A DNA stretch of 64,000 nucleotides from Bog-756 sp963704615 (lineage in GTDB: Bacteria > Actinomycetota > Acidimicrobiia > Acidimicrobiales > RAAP-2): the NCBI GenBank assembly GCA_963704615.1, contig OY969923.1, forward strand, positions 1,364,001 through 1,428,000. The letters are read 5' to 3'. A program made the translations under genes and the position numbers. Positions 51,053 through 62,122 of the stretch are shown here, one piece after another. The notes under the pieces are model-generated. The model was not told the DNA's origin. It saw only the letters and a program-made list of their open reading frames with translations, and did not search any database. How positions within the stretch are numbered: position 1 is the first letter of the stretch; the number at the start of each line of letters is the position of its first letter.

Positions 51053-51666
51053 GCGATCCTGCGGGCCAGGGCCGAGCCGCTCGTCGCCACGTATCCCTGG
51101 CGGCAGAAGGCGATGGCGGCCTCGGCCACCCGATCGGCATCCTCACCCTTTTGCAGGACCAGCACCCGGGCCAGATGGGCGGTCACCCCCAGGATGGCCA
51201 GGGTCAGGACCACCGGGTCCTCACCGCGGAACAGTCCGGCGGTGATCCCGGCGCTCACGTGGGGCAAGGCGTCGGCCACGACCTGGGTGTCGCCGTGGCG
51301 GATGATCGGGGCGAACCGTTCCTCGGTCCGGGCGAATTCCATCAGGACGAAGAGATGGCGGTGCTCGGACAGCCAGCGCAACGAGGACCGGATCCCCTGT
51401 TCGATGCGGCGGGCCGGATCGTGCTCTCCGGCGATGGCCTCCCTCTGGGCTTCCCGCATGGAGTGGAGCGCGTCGGTGAGAATCTCGTCGAGCAGGTCGT
51501 CTTTGGATGCGAAGTACCAGTAGACGACCCCTTTGCCCACGCCCAGCCCGTCGACGATGCTGGTGACCGAGGTCGAGTGGTACCCATCGGCGGCAAAGCG
51601 GCGGGCGGCGTGGTCCATCAGATCACGCCGGCGCTGCGCGCCTTTGGGAGTAAGTCGGCGGGGCAT
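51049..51666 (-). CDS. TetR family transcriptional regulator
   Basis: The 205-residue protein has a TetR HTH: LMDHAARRFAADGYHSTSV, TSIVDGLGVGKGVVYWYFAS. The C-terminal domain is helical and contains RHLFVLMEFART. The downstream SMP-30 gene overlaps by 4 bp, and the ADC-like gene lies 71 bp upstream on the same strand, so autoregulation of the set is likely. CCGGGTC and GACCCGG (arms of 7 bp, 27 bp apart) lie in the spacer but are too far apart for a typical TetR operator. Confidence 0.88.
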   Translation of the reverse strand: MPRRLTPKGAQRRRDLMDHAARRFAADGYHSTSVTSIVDGLGVGKGVVYWYFASKDDLLDEILTDALHSMREAQREAIAGEHDPARRIEQGIRSSLRWLSEHRHLFVLMEFARTEERFAPIIRHGDTQVVADALPHVSAGITAGLFRGEDPVVLTLAILGVTAHLARVLVLQKGEDADRVAEAAIAFCRQGYVATSGSALARRIA

Positions 51667-51737
51667 GGGGCCAGACGCTACGAGCGAGCCGGGTCGGGGT
51701 CAATGGCGAATGATCGTCGGACCCGGAGCCGAGCGGG

Positions 51738-52541
51738 TCAGGCCCGGGCCGGTGTGACCACCTCAGCCCCGTCGAAGCTGGCTCGCATCATGGCGGCCGA
51801 CGAGGAGAAGAGCGCTCGTTTGGGCAGTCCCAGCGATCGCAGCTCGGCGGCCATCGGGTGGTTGCCGAGCACCAGGGTGGCCCCGCCCCATCGGCCCGCG
51901 GCACCGACCGACGAGGTCGTCCATGTGGTGCGCCGGAGCACGCCGTCGCGGAAGGAATAGCTCGGTGGCGCCTGGGAGGGCAGCCGGAGGTGGCCACCAG
52001 CGGCGACGGTCAGGGTCAGGACGTGGACGTCATCGTCGACCAGCCGGATGGTCGTCCCGGTTCCGGCACCGGCCGATCCTGTACCGGCCTGGGGCTCGTC
52101 GATGACGATCGACGTCACCCACTTGGGAAATCCCCAGATGTCCCGCCCGGCGGCGCAGCTGAACTCCTGGTCGACCGGAAGGCGGTGGATGTAGACGCCC
52201 ACGGTCCCCGAGGCGAACTCGCGCAACCTCTGCCCGAGCGAGGCCGACGGTGGCGCGTCGTGGGGCCGGACAACGAAACTGAGCGCCACCTCGTGGTATC
52301 GATCGAGGTCGGTGTCGTCGTAGCGGCAAGCGGCCAGAGCCACCAGGGCCCGGCCCGGCAGCGGTCCGGTCACCTCGAGTCCGGTAGGGGCGACGATGCG
52401 CTGGGCGGCGTCGGCCGAGACCAGGTACTGCACACTCCACTGCCCGGCCCGGCGCACCTCGACGGGCAGTCCCACCGTGCGGCCCAGGACCGTCCACGAA
52501 GGGAGGGCCGGTTTCGTGCGGTGGGGAGCTGGCGCAGTCAC
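51738..52541 (-). CDS. Acetoacetate decarboxylase family protein
   Basis: The 267-residue protein matches the ADC fold. DRYHEVALSFVVRP, then VGVYIHRLPVDQEFSCAAGR and DIWGFPKWVTSIVID place a lysine at the GFPK position that forms the Schiff base in acetoacetate decarboxylase. Actinobacterial relatives are often not true decarboxylases; some act as aldolase-dehydratases or have unknown substrates. It is in the same orientation as the TetR and SMP-30 genes, suggesting one catabolic or secondary-metabolite function. Confidence 0.85.
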   Translation of the reverse strand: MTAPAPHRTKPALPSWTVLGRTVGLPVEVRRAGQWSVQYLVSADAAQRIVAPTGLEVTGPLPGRALVALAACRYDDTDLDRYHEVALSFVVRPHDAPPSASLGQRLREFASGTVGVYIHRLPVDQEFSCAAGRDIWGFPKWVTSIVIDEPQAGTGSAGAGTGTTIRLVDDDVHVLTLTVAAGGHLRLPSQAPPSYSFRDGVLRRTTWTTSSVGAAGRWGGATLVLGNHPMAAELRSLGLPKRALFSSSAAMMRASFDGAEVVTPARA

Positions 52542-52578
52542 AGGGTGCAGTTCATCACAGGCGGCGGTACCGTTTCCC

Positions 52579-53313
52579 GTGGCCTACTGGGTACTCAAGG
52601 TGATCCTCACCCCGGTGTTCTACCTGCTCTGGCGGGTGAAGGTCGAGGGTCGAGGAAACATCCCCCGTCACGGCCCCGTGATTCTGGCGGCCAACCACCA
52701 GTCGTTCTGCGACTCTCTCTTCTTGCCCCTGGTCCTCCGGCGGCGGCTCACCTACGTGGCCAAGGCCGAGTACTTCGACCATTGGCGGACGGCGTGGTTC
52801 TTCCGGGCCGCGGGGCAGATCCCCATGCGGCGGGAGGGCGGGGACGCGTCGCAACGGGCCCTCGACACGGCCCGGGACGTCCTGGCCGCCGGACACCTGC
52901 TGGGCATCTATCCGGAGGGGACCCGGGCGCCCGATCAGCGCCTCCACCGCGGGCACACCGGGGCGGCCCGCCTGGCCCTCCGTTGCGACGTCCCCATCAT
53001 CCCGGTGGGCATCGTCGGCACCCGCGCCGTCCAGCCACCGGGGCGCAGGATGATGCGGCCCTTTCATGCGGTGACCGTCCGCTTCGGCCCCCCGGTCACC
53101 TCAGTCCACAACGGGAGAACCCTCAGCCCCGGAGCTCGGTCGCAGCCGGTGGCCGAAGGTCACGACGGCAGAGCCGAAGGTCACGACGGTGGATGGGTCG
53201 ACCCCGACCCTGACGAGCTCCGGGGGCTCACCGACTCCCTGATGTCAGAGATCGCCCGATTGTCAGGCCAGGACTACGTGGACCAGTACGCGTCACGGGC
53301 GCGGGCCGGCTGA
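52579..53313 (+). CDS. 1-acyl-sn-glycerol-3-phosphate acyltransferase-like protein (PlsC family)
   Basis: GTG 52579 gives 244 residues beginning at a hydrophobic anchor (VAYWVLKVILTPVFYLLWRV). The four acyltransferase blocks are present. NHQSFCDSLFL is the catalytic NHx4D. GQIPMRREGGD is block II. IYPEGTRAPDQRLHRGHTG is block III. VPIIPVGIVGTRAV is block IV. It should acylate lysophosphatidic acid or a related acceptor at the membrane. A duplicated AEGHDG motif (~residues 195-210) sits in a variable loop. It is divergent from the ADC-like gene. Confidence 0.9.
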   Translation: MAYWVLKVILTPVFYLLWRVKVEGRGNIPRHGPVILAANHQSFCDSLFLPLVLRRRLTYVAKAEYFDHWRTAWFFRAAGQIPMRREGGDASQRALDTARDVLAAGHLLGIYPEGTRAPDQRLHRGHTGAARLALRCDVPIIPVGIVGTRAVQPPGRRMMRPFHAVTVRFGPPVTSVHNGRTLSPGARSQPVAEGHDGRAEGHDGGWVDPDPDELRGLTDSLMSEIARLSGQDYVDQYASRARAG

Positions 53314-53415
53314 CCATGGACAACCGATCGGTTCGGTGCCGGGGACCGATCAGACCACGCGATCTTGTAATCAATCGGAAACAGTCCGTACACAGTGACG
53401 GCCTAGCCTGATCCG

Positions 53416-54018
53416 ATGGTCAACTACCTGATCAGGGTGCAGCTTCCCGATCGGCCGGGTGCACTTGGGGCGGTCGCCAGTCGCATCGGCTCGGTCGGCG
53501 GGGACGTGGTCTCCATCGACATCCTGGAGCGTGTTGACGGCGTCGTCGTGGACGAGCTGGGGGTGGGGCTGGCCGGTGACCATCTCATCGATCTCCTCTC
53601 GGACGAGATCCTCGAAGTGGACGGGGTGAGCATCGAGTCGGTGCGACCGGTCGTGGGACCCATGCCCGATCGCCACGCTGAGCTCTTCGACGTGGCCGCC
53701 GACCTGTTCGAACAGGCCTCCTTCGCCGCGCTGCTCGAGCACCTCACTGTCCGGGTCCGGAGGAGCCTGGTCGCCGACTTCGTGGTGGTCATCGATGCGG
53801 CATCCGGGGCCGTCGTGGTGAGCGACGGCGACAGGCCCGACCCCGCCGTACTCTCCGCTCCGGTGGATGACCGCCCCGACCTGGCCCTGGCGCCGATGGC
53901 CCACGCCAGCTTGAACCTGGTGGTTGGTCGGGCCGACCCGATCCTGCGCGACCGCGAGCGCCAGTGGATTGCGACCATGGCCCAGCTGGCCGACCGCGGT
54001 TGGCGGGAGCTGGGCTAA
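53416..54018 (+). CDS. ACT domain-containing protein
   Basis: The 200-residue protein starts with an ACT amino-acid-binding domain: YLIRVQLPDRPGALGAVAS, then RIGSVGGDVVSIDILERV. The rest (~residues 80-200) resembles a degenerate GAF-like sensor, including VVVIDAASGAVVVSDGDRPD. It may sense an amino acid, but the effector and target are unknown. There is no Shine-Dalgarno before the ATG, so the mRNA may be leaderless. A TTGTAA / TACACA pair (53375-53404) is a weak promoter candidate. It overlaps the convergent glpK gene by 4 bp. Confidence 0.8.
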   Translation: MVNYLIRVQLPDRPGALGAVASRIGSVGGDVVSIDILERVDGVVVDELGVGLAGDHLIDLLSDEILEVDGVSIESVRPVVGPMPDRHAELFDVAADLFEQASFAALLEHLTVRVRRSLVADFVVVIDAASGAVVVSDGDRPDPAVLSAPVDDRPDLALAPMAHASLNLVVGRADPILRDRERQWIATMAQLADRGWRELG

Positions 54019-55604
54019 CCGGGTTCGGCCCAATGCCGCGACCGCTCCACGGCCCTCAGCCAGGCCTGGTGGGCGGGCTCGGTCGACGACACCGGGGCCA
54101 CCGGTCGGCGGGCCACGTCCTCGGTCCACAGGTCGGCCAGCTCGTCGAGTGAGCCCCACACCCCTTCGGCCAGACCGGCCAGGGTGGCCGCCCCGATGGC
54201 GGTGGTCTCGGTCGAGGCGGGCCTGACCACCCCCAGACGGGACTGGTCGGCCAGCTCCTGGAGGAGGAGCCCCATCGCCGACGCACCCCCGTCGACCCGG
54301 AGCTCGGTCGGCGCCATCGAGGTGGACGCCATGGCCTCGAGCACGTCGCGCACTTGGTGGCTCATGGCTTCGATCATGGCCCGGGCCAGGTGGGCGCGAC
54401 CGGTACCCCGACTGAGCCCGACGATGGTCCCCCGGGCGCCCGGATCCCAGAAAGGGCTGCCCAGCCCGGTGAAGGCCGGGACCACGACCACCCCGGCACT
54501 GGTCTCGACGGTGAGGGCGAGCGGTTCCAGGTCCTGGGATTCCTCGATGATGCCCAGGCCGTCGCGCAGCCATTGCACCCCGGCACCGGACGAGAACACC
54601 GACCCTTCGAGGGCGTAGGCGACGGTCGAGCGGCCCTGGCCGTCACCGGTGGTGGCCAGGGCGATGTCGCCCGCCGGCCCGAGGTCCCAGGCCAGCGTGG
54701 TCACCAGCCCGTCCACCGGCGCCGGGGGCTGGGCACCGGCGTTCATCAGCACGAAGCTGCCCGTCCCCAGGGTCACCTTGGTCATCCCCGGGGCGAAGCA
54801 GCACTGCCCGAACAGGGCGGCGTGCTGGTCGCCGGCCATCCCGCTGATGGGGACGCCGCAGAGGGCCGAATCGGCACCGAGGGCGGTGTCGACCAGCCGA
54901 CCCAGCCGACCGCAGTTGGGGCGGACCTCGGGGAGGACGGCGGCGGGGATGCCGAACAGCTCCCGCAGCTCGTCCGACCAACGCCTGACCACGATATCGA
55001 AGAGCATGGTCCGGGAGGCATTGGTGACGTCGGTGGCGAAGACGCCCCCGTCGGCGCCGCCGGTCAGGTTCCACAGAACCCACGAGTCGACTGTGCTCAT
55101 GGCCAGGTCGGGGCCGGGCAGCAGGCCGCCCTCCTCCAGGAGCCACTGCATCTTGGTGGCGGAGAAGTAGGGATCGAGCACCAGGCCGGTGCGCTCCCGG
55201 ATCAGGGGGAGGTGGCCGTTGTCGGCCAGGGCCTGACAGAGCGGAGCCGTGCGCCGGTCCTGCCAGACGATGGCCCGACCCTGAGGTTCACCTGTCCGCA
55301 AGTCCCAGGCCACCACCGTCTCGCGCTGGTTGGTGATGCCGATGGCCCGAGCGATCCGGTCCTGGTCGGCGAGGCGCCCGGCCACCTCCTCCAGCGTGGC
55401 CCGCACCAGATGGAGGATCTCGCCGGCGTCGTGCTCGACCCATCCCGGTCGGGGGTAGTACTGGCGCAGCTCGCGGTAAGCCACGTCGACCACCCGGGCC
55501 CTCTCGTCCACGACCAGCGACCGGACCCCGGTGGTCCCAGCATCGACGGCGATGGTCACGGAGGATCGAGAGGCCACGGGACGCTCCTGGGGTTCGGCCG
55601 GCAT
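54015..55604 (-). CDS. glpK: Glycerol kinase
   Basis: ATG 55604 gives 529 residues. The FGGY kinase fold shows TIAVDAGTTGVRSLVVDERA (phosphate-1), ITNQRETVVAWDLRTG (glycerol/hexamer region) and SGMAGDQHAALFGQ. The C-terminal GAATLAGLAEGVW corresponds to the FGGY end signature. It phosphorylates glycerol with ATP to glycerol-3-phosphate. The upstream ORF extension to 55835 runs through the nrdJ promoter region and is not plausible. No glpD or glpF neighbour is present. The aquaporin at 30762 is far away. Confidence 0.92.
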   Translation of the reverse strand: MPAEPQERPVASRSSVTIAVDAGTTGVRSLVVDERARVVDVAYRELRQYYPRPGWVEHDAGEILHLVRATLEEVAGRLADQDRIARAIGITNQRETVVAWDLRTGEPQGRAIVWQDRRTAPLCQALADNGHLPLIRERTGLVLDPYFSATKMQWLLEEGGLLPGPDLAMSTVDSWVLWNLTGGADGGVFATDVTNASRTMLFDIVVRRWSDELRELFGIPAAVLPEVRPNCGRLGRLVDTALGADSALCGVPISGMAGDQHAALFGQCCFAPGMTKVTLGTGSFVLMNAGAQPPAPVDGLVTTLAWDLGPAGDIALATTGDGQGRSTVAYALEGSVFSSGAGVQWLRDGLGIIEESQDLEPLALTVETSAGVVVVPAFTGLGSPFWDPGARGTIVGLSRGTGRAHLARAMIEAMSHQVRDVLEAMASTSMAPTELRVDGGASAMGLLLQELADQSRLGVVRPASTETTAIGAATLAGLAEGVWGSLDELADLWTEDVARRPVAPVSSTEPAHQAWLRAVERSRHWAEPG

Positions 55605-55734
55605 CGAGACTGTAGCGAGGGGCCGACCGAAGCCGATGTGTGCTCGCGGAGAGCAATCATTTGCAATTCTTCGCGAACGGCATCTCATCAGGGAATTCGT
55701 CGCTCGGGGCCGGCCTCGAATTGTGCCGAATCGG

Positions 55735-55764
55735 TTGACAGGGGTGTAACTACGCTGCTGTAAT
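55735..55764 (+). promoter_or_regulatory. Probable promoter of nrdJ
   Basis: TTGACA (55735-55740) is a consensus -35. TGTAAT (55759-55764) at 18 bp is a fair -10. The start of transcription would fall near 55770, so the two NrdR-like boxes lie at and just downstream of it. Confidence 0.6.
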
Positions 55765-55767
55765 AGA

Positions 55768-55814
55768 CCCACTATCTCGTACCTCGGGGGAGGGTAGACC
55801 ACTACATATAGTGT
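55768..55814 (+). promoter_or_regulatory. Pair of NrdR boxes upstream of nrdJ
   Basis: Box 2 (55799-55814) reads CCACTACATATAGTGT, a near-perfect NrdR-type palindrome. Box 1 (55768-55783) reads CCCACTATCTCGTACC and is weaker. They are exactly 31 bp apart, the helical spacing known for NrdR tandem boxes. They overlap the predicted transcription start, so NrdR bound with ATP/dATP should repress nrdJ when dNTPs are high. The nrdR gene itself is not in the window. Confidence 0.75.
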
Positions 55815-55887
55815 TAAAGCGGTCAACCGCCGCAATTTGTTCAGGATGGCGGCCGAGGGCCGGCGTTCCTACGCAGAGGGGCATCCC

Positions 55888-55903
55888 AGGGGGCTCACCC
55901 CCT
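55888..55903 (+). other. Strong hairpin in nrdJ leader
   Basis: AGGGGG (55888-55893) and CCCCCT (55898-55903) form a perfect 6-bp stem with loop CTCA in the leader, 48 nt before the nrdJ start. A second small dyad, GCGGT-CA-ACCGC, lies at about 55819-55830. No B12 box or cobalamin-riboswitch core was found. The 346-bp glpK-nrdJ spacer (55605-55950) holds only these elements and the promoter/NrdR boxes. Confidence 0.4.
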
Positions 55904-55950
55904 TCACCGCACGGCCCACACTCATACGATTCCAGGAAGAGGTCCACCGC

Positions 55951-58875
<2,925 letters not shown>

Positions 58876-58945
58876 CCCAGCCCCGTCCTATCAGCGGTTC
58901 GGCGCGTGGTGGTTGGCGCCGAGGGGTGCCTAGGGTGTCGCCAAC

Positions 58946-59452
58946 ATGACCGCACGATCACTGCCGCCCCCGCCGCCCGATTCCACCGTCGGGCGTGTGC
59001 TCGCTCGATTCGGAATCGATTTCGTCCCGGCGCCGGTGCAGCCGGCGTGGTGGCGGTTGGCCGTGGCCACTGTGGTGTCGCTCGTCGGGTCGCTGATCGC
59101 CGATGCGCTGTTGGTAGCCATCGGGACGAGGGTGTTCCCCTCCACCAAGGGTTACGTGCACTTTCAATTCCATGACTACGCCAGGCTCACCGTGATCGGT
59201 GTCGTCGTCGCCTGTGTGGCCTGGCCCATAGTGACCCGGGTTTCGTCGGAGCCACGGCCGCTCTTCTTCCGAGCGGCCATCCTGGTCACCCTGGTGTTGT
59301 TCGTTCCTGACCTGTGGATCCTGGCCCACGGGGCCCCGGGCAAGGCGGTGGTCGTGCTCCTATGCCTCCACCTGGCGATCGCCCTGGTCACCTACAACGC
59401 CCTGGTCCACATTGCACCGGCGGGCATCCGGCGACGAGATGGCGAGCGCTGA
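58946..59452 (+). CDS. Four-helix membrane protein (DUF6069-like)
   Basis: The 168-residue protein has four hydrophobic segments: VVSLVGSLIADALLVAIG, RLTVIGVVVACVAWPIV, ILVTLVLFVPDLWILA and VVLLCLHLAIALVTYNAL. The pattern of an N-terminal helix ending near DALL, the turn FHDYARLTVIG and a final HLAIALV helix fits DUF6069. Function is unknown. It has no clear Shine-Dalgarno and may be leaderless. The next gene follows 3 bp after its stop, so they form one unit. Confidence 0.7.
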   Translation: MTARSLPPPPPDSTVGRVLARFGIDFVPAPVQPAWWRLAVATVVSLVGSLIADALLVAIGTRVFPSTKGYVHFQFHDYARLTVIGVVVACVAWPIVTRVSSEPRPLFFRAAILVTLVLFVPDLWILAHGAPGKAVVVLLCLHLAIALVTYNALVHIAPAGIRRRDGER

Positions 59453-59455
59453 CCG

Positions 59456-59983
59456 ATGCCCCCTGCGCCGAGGGACGAGCAGAGAGGCGAGGAGCGCGGA
59501 GCTAACGGGTCGGTGCAGTGGCTGGCCGACTACGTCTACGGGACGATCTCCACCCTGGTCGCCATCGCCGGACTCACCTTCGAAACCCACCCCGAGGCCC
59601 TGACCACCGCCGGCGTGGTCGTGGCCGGGGCCGTGGCCATCTGGCTGGCCCACACCCTGTCGCGCCTCGTGATCACCCGCTCGTGGAACCGCATGACCCT
59701 GACCCGCACCGAGGTCCGTGCCGAACTGGTCAGATCCTGGTCGATCCTGGTCGCGGCCATACCGGCCACCGCGATCTTCACCTTGGCCGGCCTTCATCTC
59801 TGGACGGTCAAGACCGCGTTCATTCTGGCCGAGGTGGTGGGCGTGCTCGCCCTGGCCGTGGTGGGTATCGGGACGGTGGGCGGCGCCGGCCGACCGCTGA
59901 GCCGACGCATCCTCTACATCGTGGGCATGGTGGCGGTGGGGGTCGTCATCGTCCTGCTTGAGTCGGTGGTCCACCTCATCTAG
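59456..59983 (+). CDS. Hypothetical four-helix membrane protein
   Basis: The 175-residue protein starts 3 bp after the previous stop. Four membrane helices are visible: TISTLVAIAGLTFE, AGVVVAGAVAIWLAHTLS, WSILVAAIPATAIFTLAG and FILAEVVGVLALAVVGIG, with a final helix ending in HLI. A conserved-looking basic loop (SRLVITRSWNRMTLTRTEVR) lies inside the membrane segment and may face the cytoplasm. I do not recognise the family. Co-transcription with the DUF6069-like gene suggests a membrane complex or shared stress role. Confidence 0.7.
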   Translation: MPPAPRDEQRGEERGANGSVQWLADYVYGTISTLVAIAGLTFETHPEALTTAGVVVAGAVAIWLAHTLSRLVITRSWNRMTLTRTEVRAELVRSWSILVAAIPATAIFTLAGLHLWTVKTAFILAEVVGVLALAVVGIGTVGGAGRPLSRRILYIVGMVAVGVVIVLLESVVHLI

Positions 59984-60089
59984 ACCTCCCTCCCTCCTCT
60001 CGTCTTCTCGCCGTCCCCTCGCACCCGCGGCAGATCGGGAGGTCACCGACGGTAGGGTGGAGGGCAGGCAGACCAGAGGGAGGCCGGCG

Positions 60090-60416
60090 GTGGATGAGCG
60101 ACACAGTGCACCAGTGCCCGGATTGGTGACCGAGGACCCCGAGGCGGTGGAGGGCCGGTTGGCTTTCACCGACGCCGAGCTCACCGAGCTGGCGCTGGCC
60201 GCCGATCCTGATGCCCCCATGGACGAGGATGCCGTTCCTCTGGGCGTCTACCTCAACCAATCACCCGGACTCCTTCCCCTGTGGTACATGCCCGCCCCGA
60301 TGGTCCGGCGCGGGCAACGTTGGCGTCTTCCCGTTGTCCTGGTGATCGTGGCCGCCTTCGTGATCATCGAGGCCTTCGGCCTGTGCAGCACCTTCGGACA
60401 GCTGGTGCCCGCCTGA
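60090..60416 (+). CDS. Small single-pass membrane protein
   Basis: GTG 60090 follows GGGAGG. The 108-residue protein has an acidic N-terminal half (LTEDPEAVEGRLAFTDAELT, then DPDAPMDEDAVPLGVYL), a W/P-rich linker before MVRRGQRWR, and one C-terminal membrane helix (LPVVLVIVAAFVIIEAFG). The longer upstream ORF overlaps the previous gene and is less likely. No family recognised. Confidence 0.6.
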   Translation: MDERHSAPVPGLVTEDPEAVEGRLAFTDAELTELALAADPDAPMDEDAVPLGVYLNQSPGLLPLWYMPAPMVRRGQRWRLPVVLVIVAAFVIIEAFGLCSTFGQLVPA

Positions 60417-60501
60417 TCGGTCATCCGCCGCTGTCCCCGACACCGCCATTGAGAGCGGTTGTCCCACAGAGAGTGGTGGCGCAACTTCTCCCCGTAAGGA
60501 T

Positions 60502-60545
60502 GGTGGTGAACCGGGGCACGACGCATTGCGAATAGTGCCACCACC
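60502..60545 (+). other. Long-range inverted repeat upstream of the LPFTG gene
   Basis: GGTGGTG (60502-60508) and CACCACC (60539-60545) pair perfectly across 30 nt in the 217-bp spacer 60417-60633. A second hairpin, AGGGGC/GCCCCT with loop AAGAG, lies at 60599-60615 just before the ribosome-binding site of the next gene. Neither matches a riboswitch that I recognise. Confidence 0.35.
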
Positions 60546-60633
60546 CGGCATTATGGGTTGATCGGTCACGGACGATCGTGGTCAATGAGGGGCAGCGCAG
60601 GGGCAAGAGGCCCCTACGGGAAGAAGGGCAACC

Positions 60634-60978
60634 ATGATGTGGGCAAAGCGTTTGTTGATCGGCACAGGTATGGCAATCGGCTCGCTGGCCATGGCCTCGG
60701 GTGTGGCCGGAGCGGCGACGTGCGTGTCGCCCACCACCTTCAACGAACCGGGCTGCGTGGTCCCGCCGACCATCTCGGCCGTGTCGACCACGCCCTCGAC
60801 GTCCGCCCTGCCGTTCAGTTCTTCGGCCAGCGCCATCGCGCCCACCTCGACGGGAATCGCCGGTTCGAGCAGCAGCCTCCCCTTCACCGGCGCTGACATC
60901 GAGGAGTTGGCCGTGGTCGGTGCCGGCGCCGTACTGGCCGGGGGGCTTCTGCTTCGCCGCCGCCGCCGTACTTCCTGA
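60634..60978 (+). CDS. Small LPFTG cell-wall-anchored protein
   Basis: The 114-residue preprotein has a signal peptide (LLIGTGMAIGSLAMASGVAGA, cut after AGA/A). A mature part rich in Ser, Thr and Ala follows, with two cysteines near its start (CVSPTTFNEPGC). It ends in a textbook sorting signal: LPFTGADIEELA, a hydrophobic helix (VVGAGAVLAGGLLL) and RRRRRTS. A sortase would cut between Thr and Gly of LPFTG. The neighbouring convergent gene is a sortase. The mature protein is only about 65 residues, small for a surface protein. Function unknown. Confidence 0.85.
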   Translation: MMWAKRLLIGTGMAIGSLAMASGVAGAATCVSPTTFNEPGCVVPPTISAVSTTPSTSALPFSSSASAIAPTSTGIAGSSSSLPFTGADIEELAVVGAGAVLAGGLLLRRRRRTS

Positions 60979-61061
60979 ATCCACCGCAACGAATCCACCA
61001 CAACGAAGCGTTCGACCGCCAGGCTGGCGATGAGCCGGCAGGTCCAGCGATGGTTGCGACC

Positions 61062-61964
61062 TCAGTAGCTGGCGGGCAGTAGGGGCGCTACTGAGGCGAA
61101 GAAGAAGAAGACCACCACCAGCCAGATCGCGCCACCGGCACCGGCGATCAGCGCCCGTCGACCTCGGCGAGCTCTGGCCGCGCCCATCCACACCGCGGTG
61201 GTGAGTGCGATGACCGCCACCGCCCAGAGGATGGCAGCCAGCCAGTCGTGCTGGGGTGTGGCGGGCACCGGAGGTCTTTTGGTGGGTTTGACCACCGGCG
61301 CCACCTTGGCATGAGCCAGGACACTGGCGACCAGTGCGGCATGGACCACCAACCGTTGGCTGGCGCTGAAGCGCGGATTACAGGTGGTCAAGGTCAGCGT
61401 GGGCGTCGACGTCGCGTCGACCACCGACACGTCGGTGGGGAGGACCGACATGCTCGAGGTCACGTGGTACAAGAAGATCCCCTGCAGGGTGTCGATGATG
61501 ATCGGATCACCGGGGACCAGCTCGTTGAGGTTGTAGAACGGGTGCAGATACGTGGTGCGGTGGCCGGCGATGGCGGCGTTGCCTGCCTCGCCGGGCAGTG
61601 GTGTTGTCGGATAGTGGCCGGGGCCGGCCTGGAGCTGGGGGACGCCGGTTCCCTCGACCACCACCATCGAGAGCCCGATCTTCGGAATGGAGATGACACC
61701 CACCGGACTCCCGATCGGGGGATCGGCCACCGGAGGGGCGACCTGGAGGGTCGCCAGGTTGTTTCGGGGCGGAGTCTTGATGGGCGCGGTCGCCCGCTCG
61801 CCGGAGCGCCGTTGCGCGGCCTGGTACTCGGTGCGCAATTGGGCTTGGCTGCGCGCCGTCATCAACCCTGTCCCCCACAGGAGGTAGGGAATGAACAGGA
61901 GAATCAGTACTCCGATGACGAGCACCACCCGCCCAACTGCCATCCGGATGGTGGTGAATGACAC
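61062..61964 (-). CDS. Sortase
   Basis: The 300-residue protein has an N-terminal membrane helix (VVLVIGVLILLFIPYLLWG). The sortase beta-barrel follows: VGVISIPKIGLSMVVVEGTG, then AIAGHRTTYLHPFYNL with the catalytic His. LTLTTCNPRFSASQRLVVHA carries the catalytic Cys (TLTTC) and Arg. A second hydrophobic segment and a C-terminal helix (WLVVVFFFFASVAPLL) extend beyond the fold, which is unusual. It should attach LPxTG-type proteins to peptidoglycan. The LPFTG gene next door is the obvious substrate. Start is GTG 61964; ATG 61943 is an alternative. Confidence 0.92.
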   Translation of the reverse strand: MSFTTIRMAVGRVVLVIGVLILLFIPYLLWGTGLMTARSQAQLRTEYQAAQRRSGERATAPIKTPPRNNLATLQVAPPVADPPIGSPVGVISIPKIGLSMVVVEGTGVPQLQAGPGHYPTTPLPGEAGNAAIAGHRTTYLHPFYNLNELVPGDPIIIDTLQGIFLYHVTSSMSVLPTDVSVVDATSTPTLTLTTCNPRFSASQRLVVHAALVASVLAHAKVAPVVKPTKRPPVPATPQHDWLAAILWAVAVIALTTAVWMGAARARRGRRALIAGAGGAIWLVVVFFFFASVAPLLPASY

Positions 61965-62122
61965 GCAGGGATGCTAGTGGCAGCTCCGGCGCGTTCTCGG
62001 GCATCACGGCGTGATGGCCGGGGATTCGATGACGATTCCGGTACCATCGTGAATCTTGTCCGTCGTGCCGGTGAGTCGGTGCCCACTACTGAGGGCGCGC
62101 ATTCCGGTGCCTGGAGTAGCGA

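Noticed and set aside
55605..55950. Cobalamin riboswitch before the B12-dependent nrdJ
   Set aside because: No B12 box or core was found; the spacer is explained by promoter, NrdR boxes and short hairpins.
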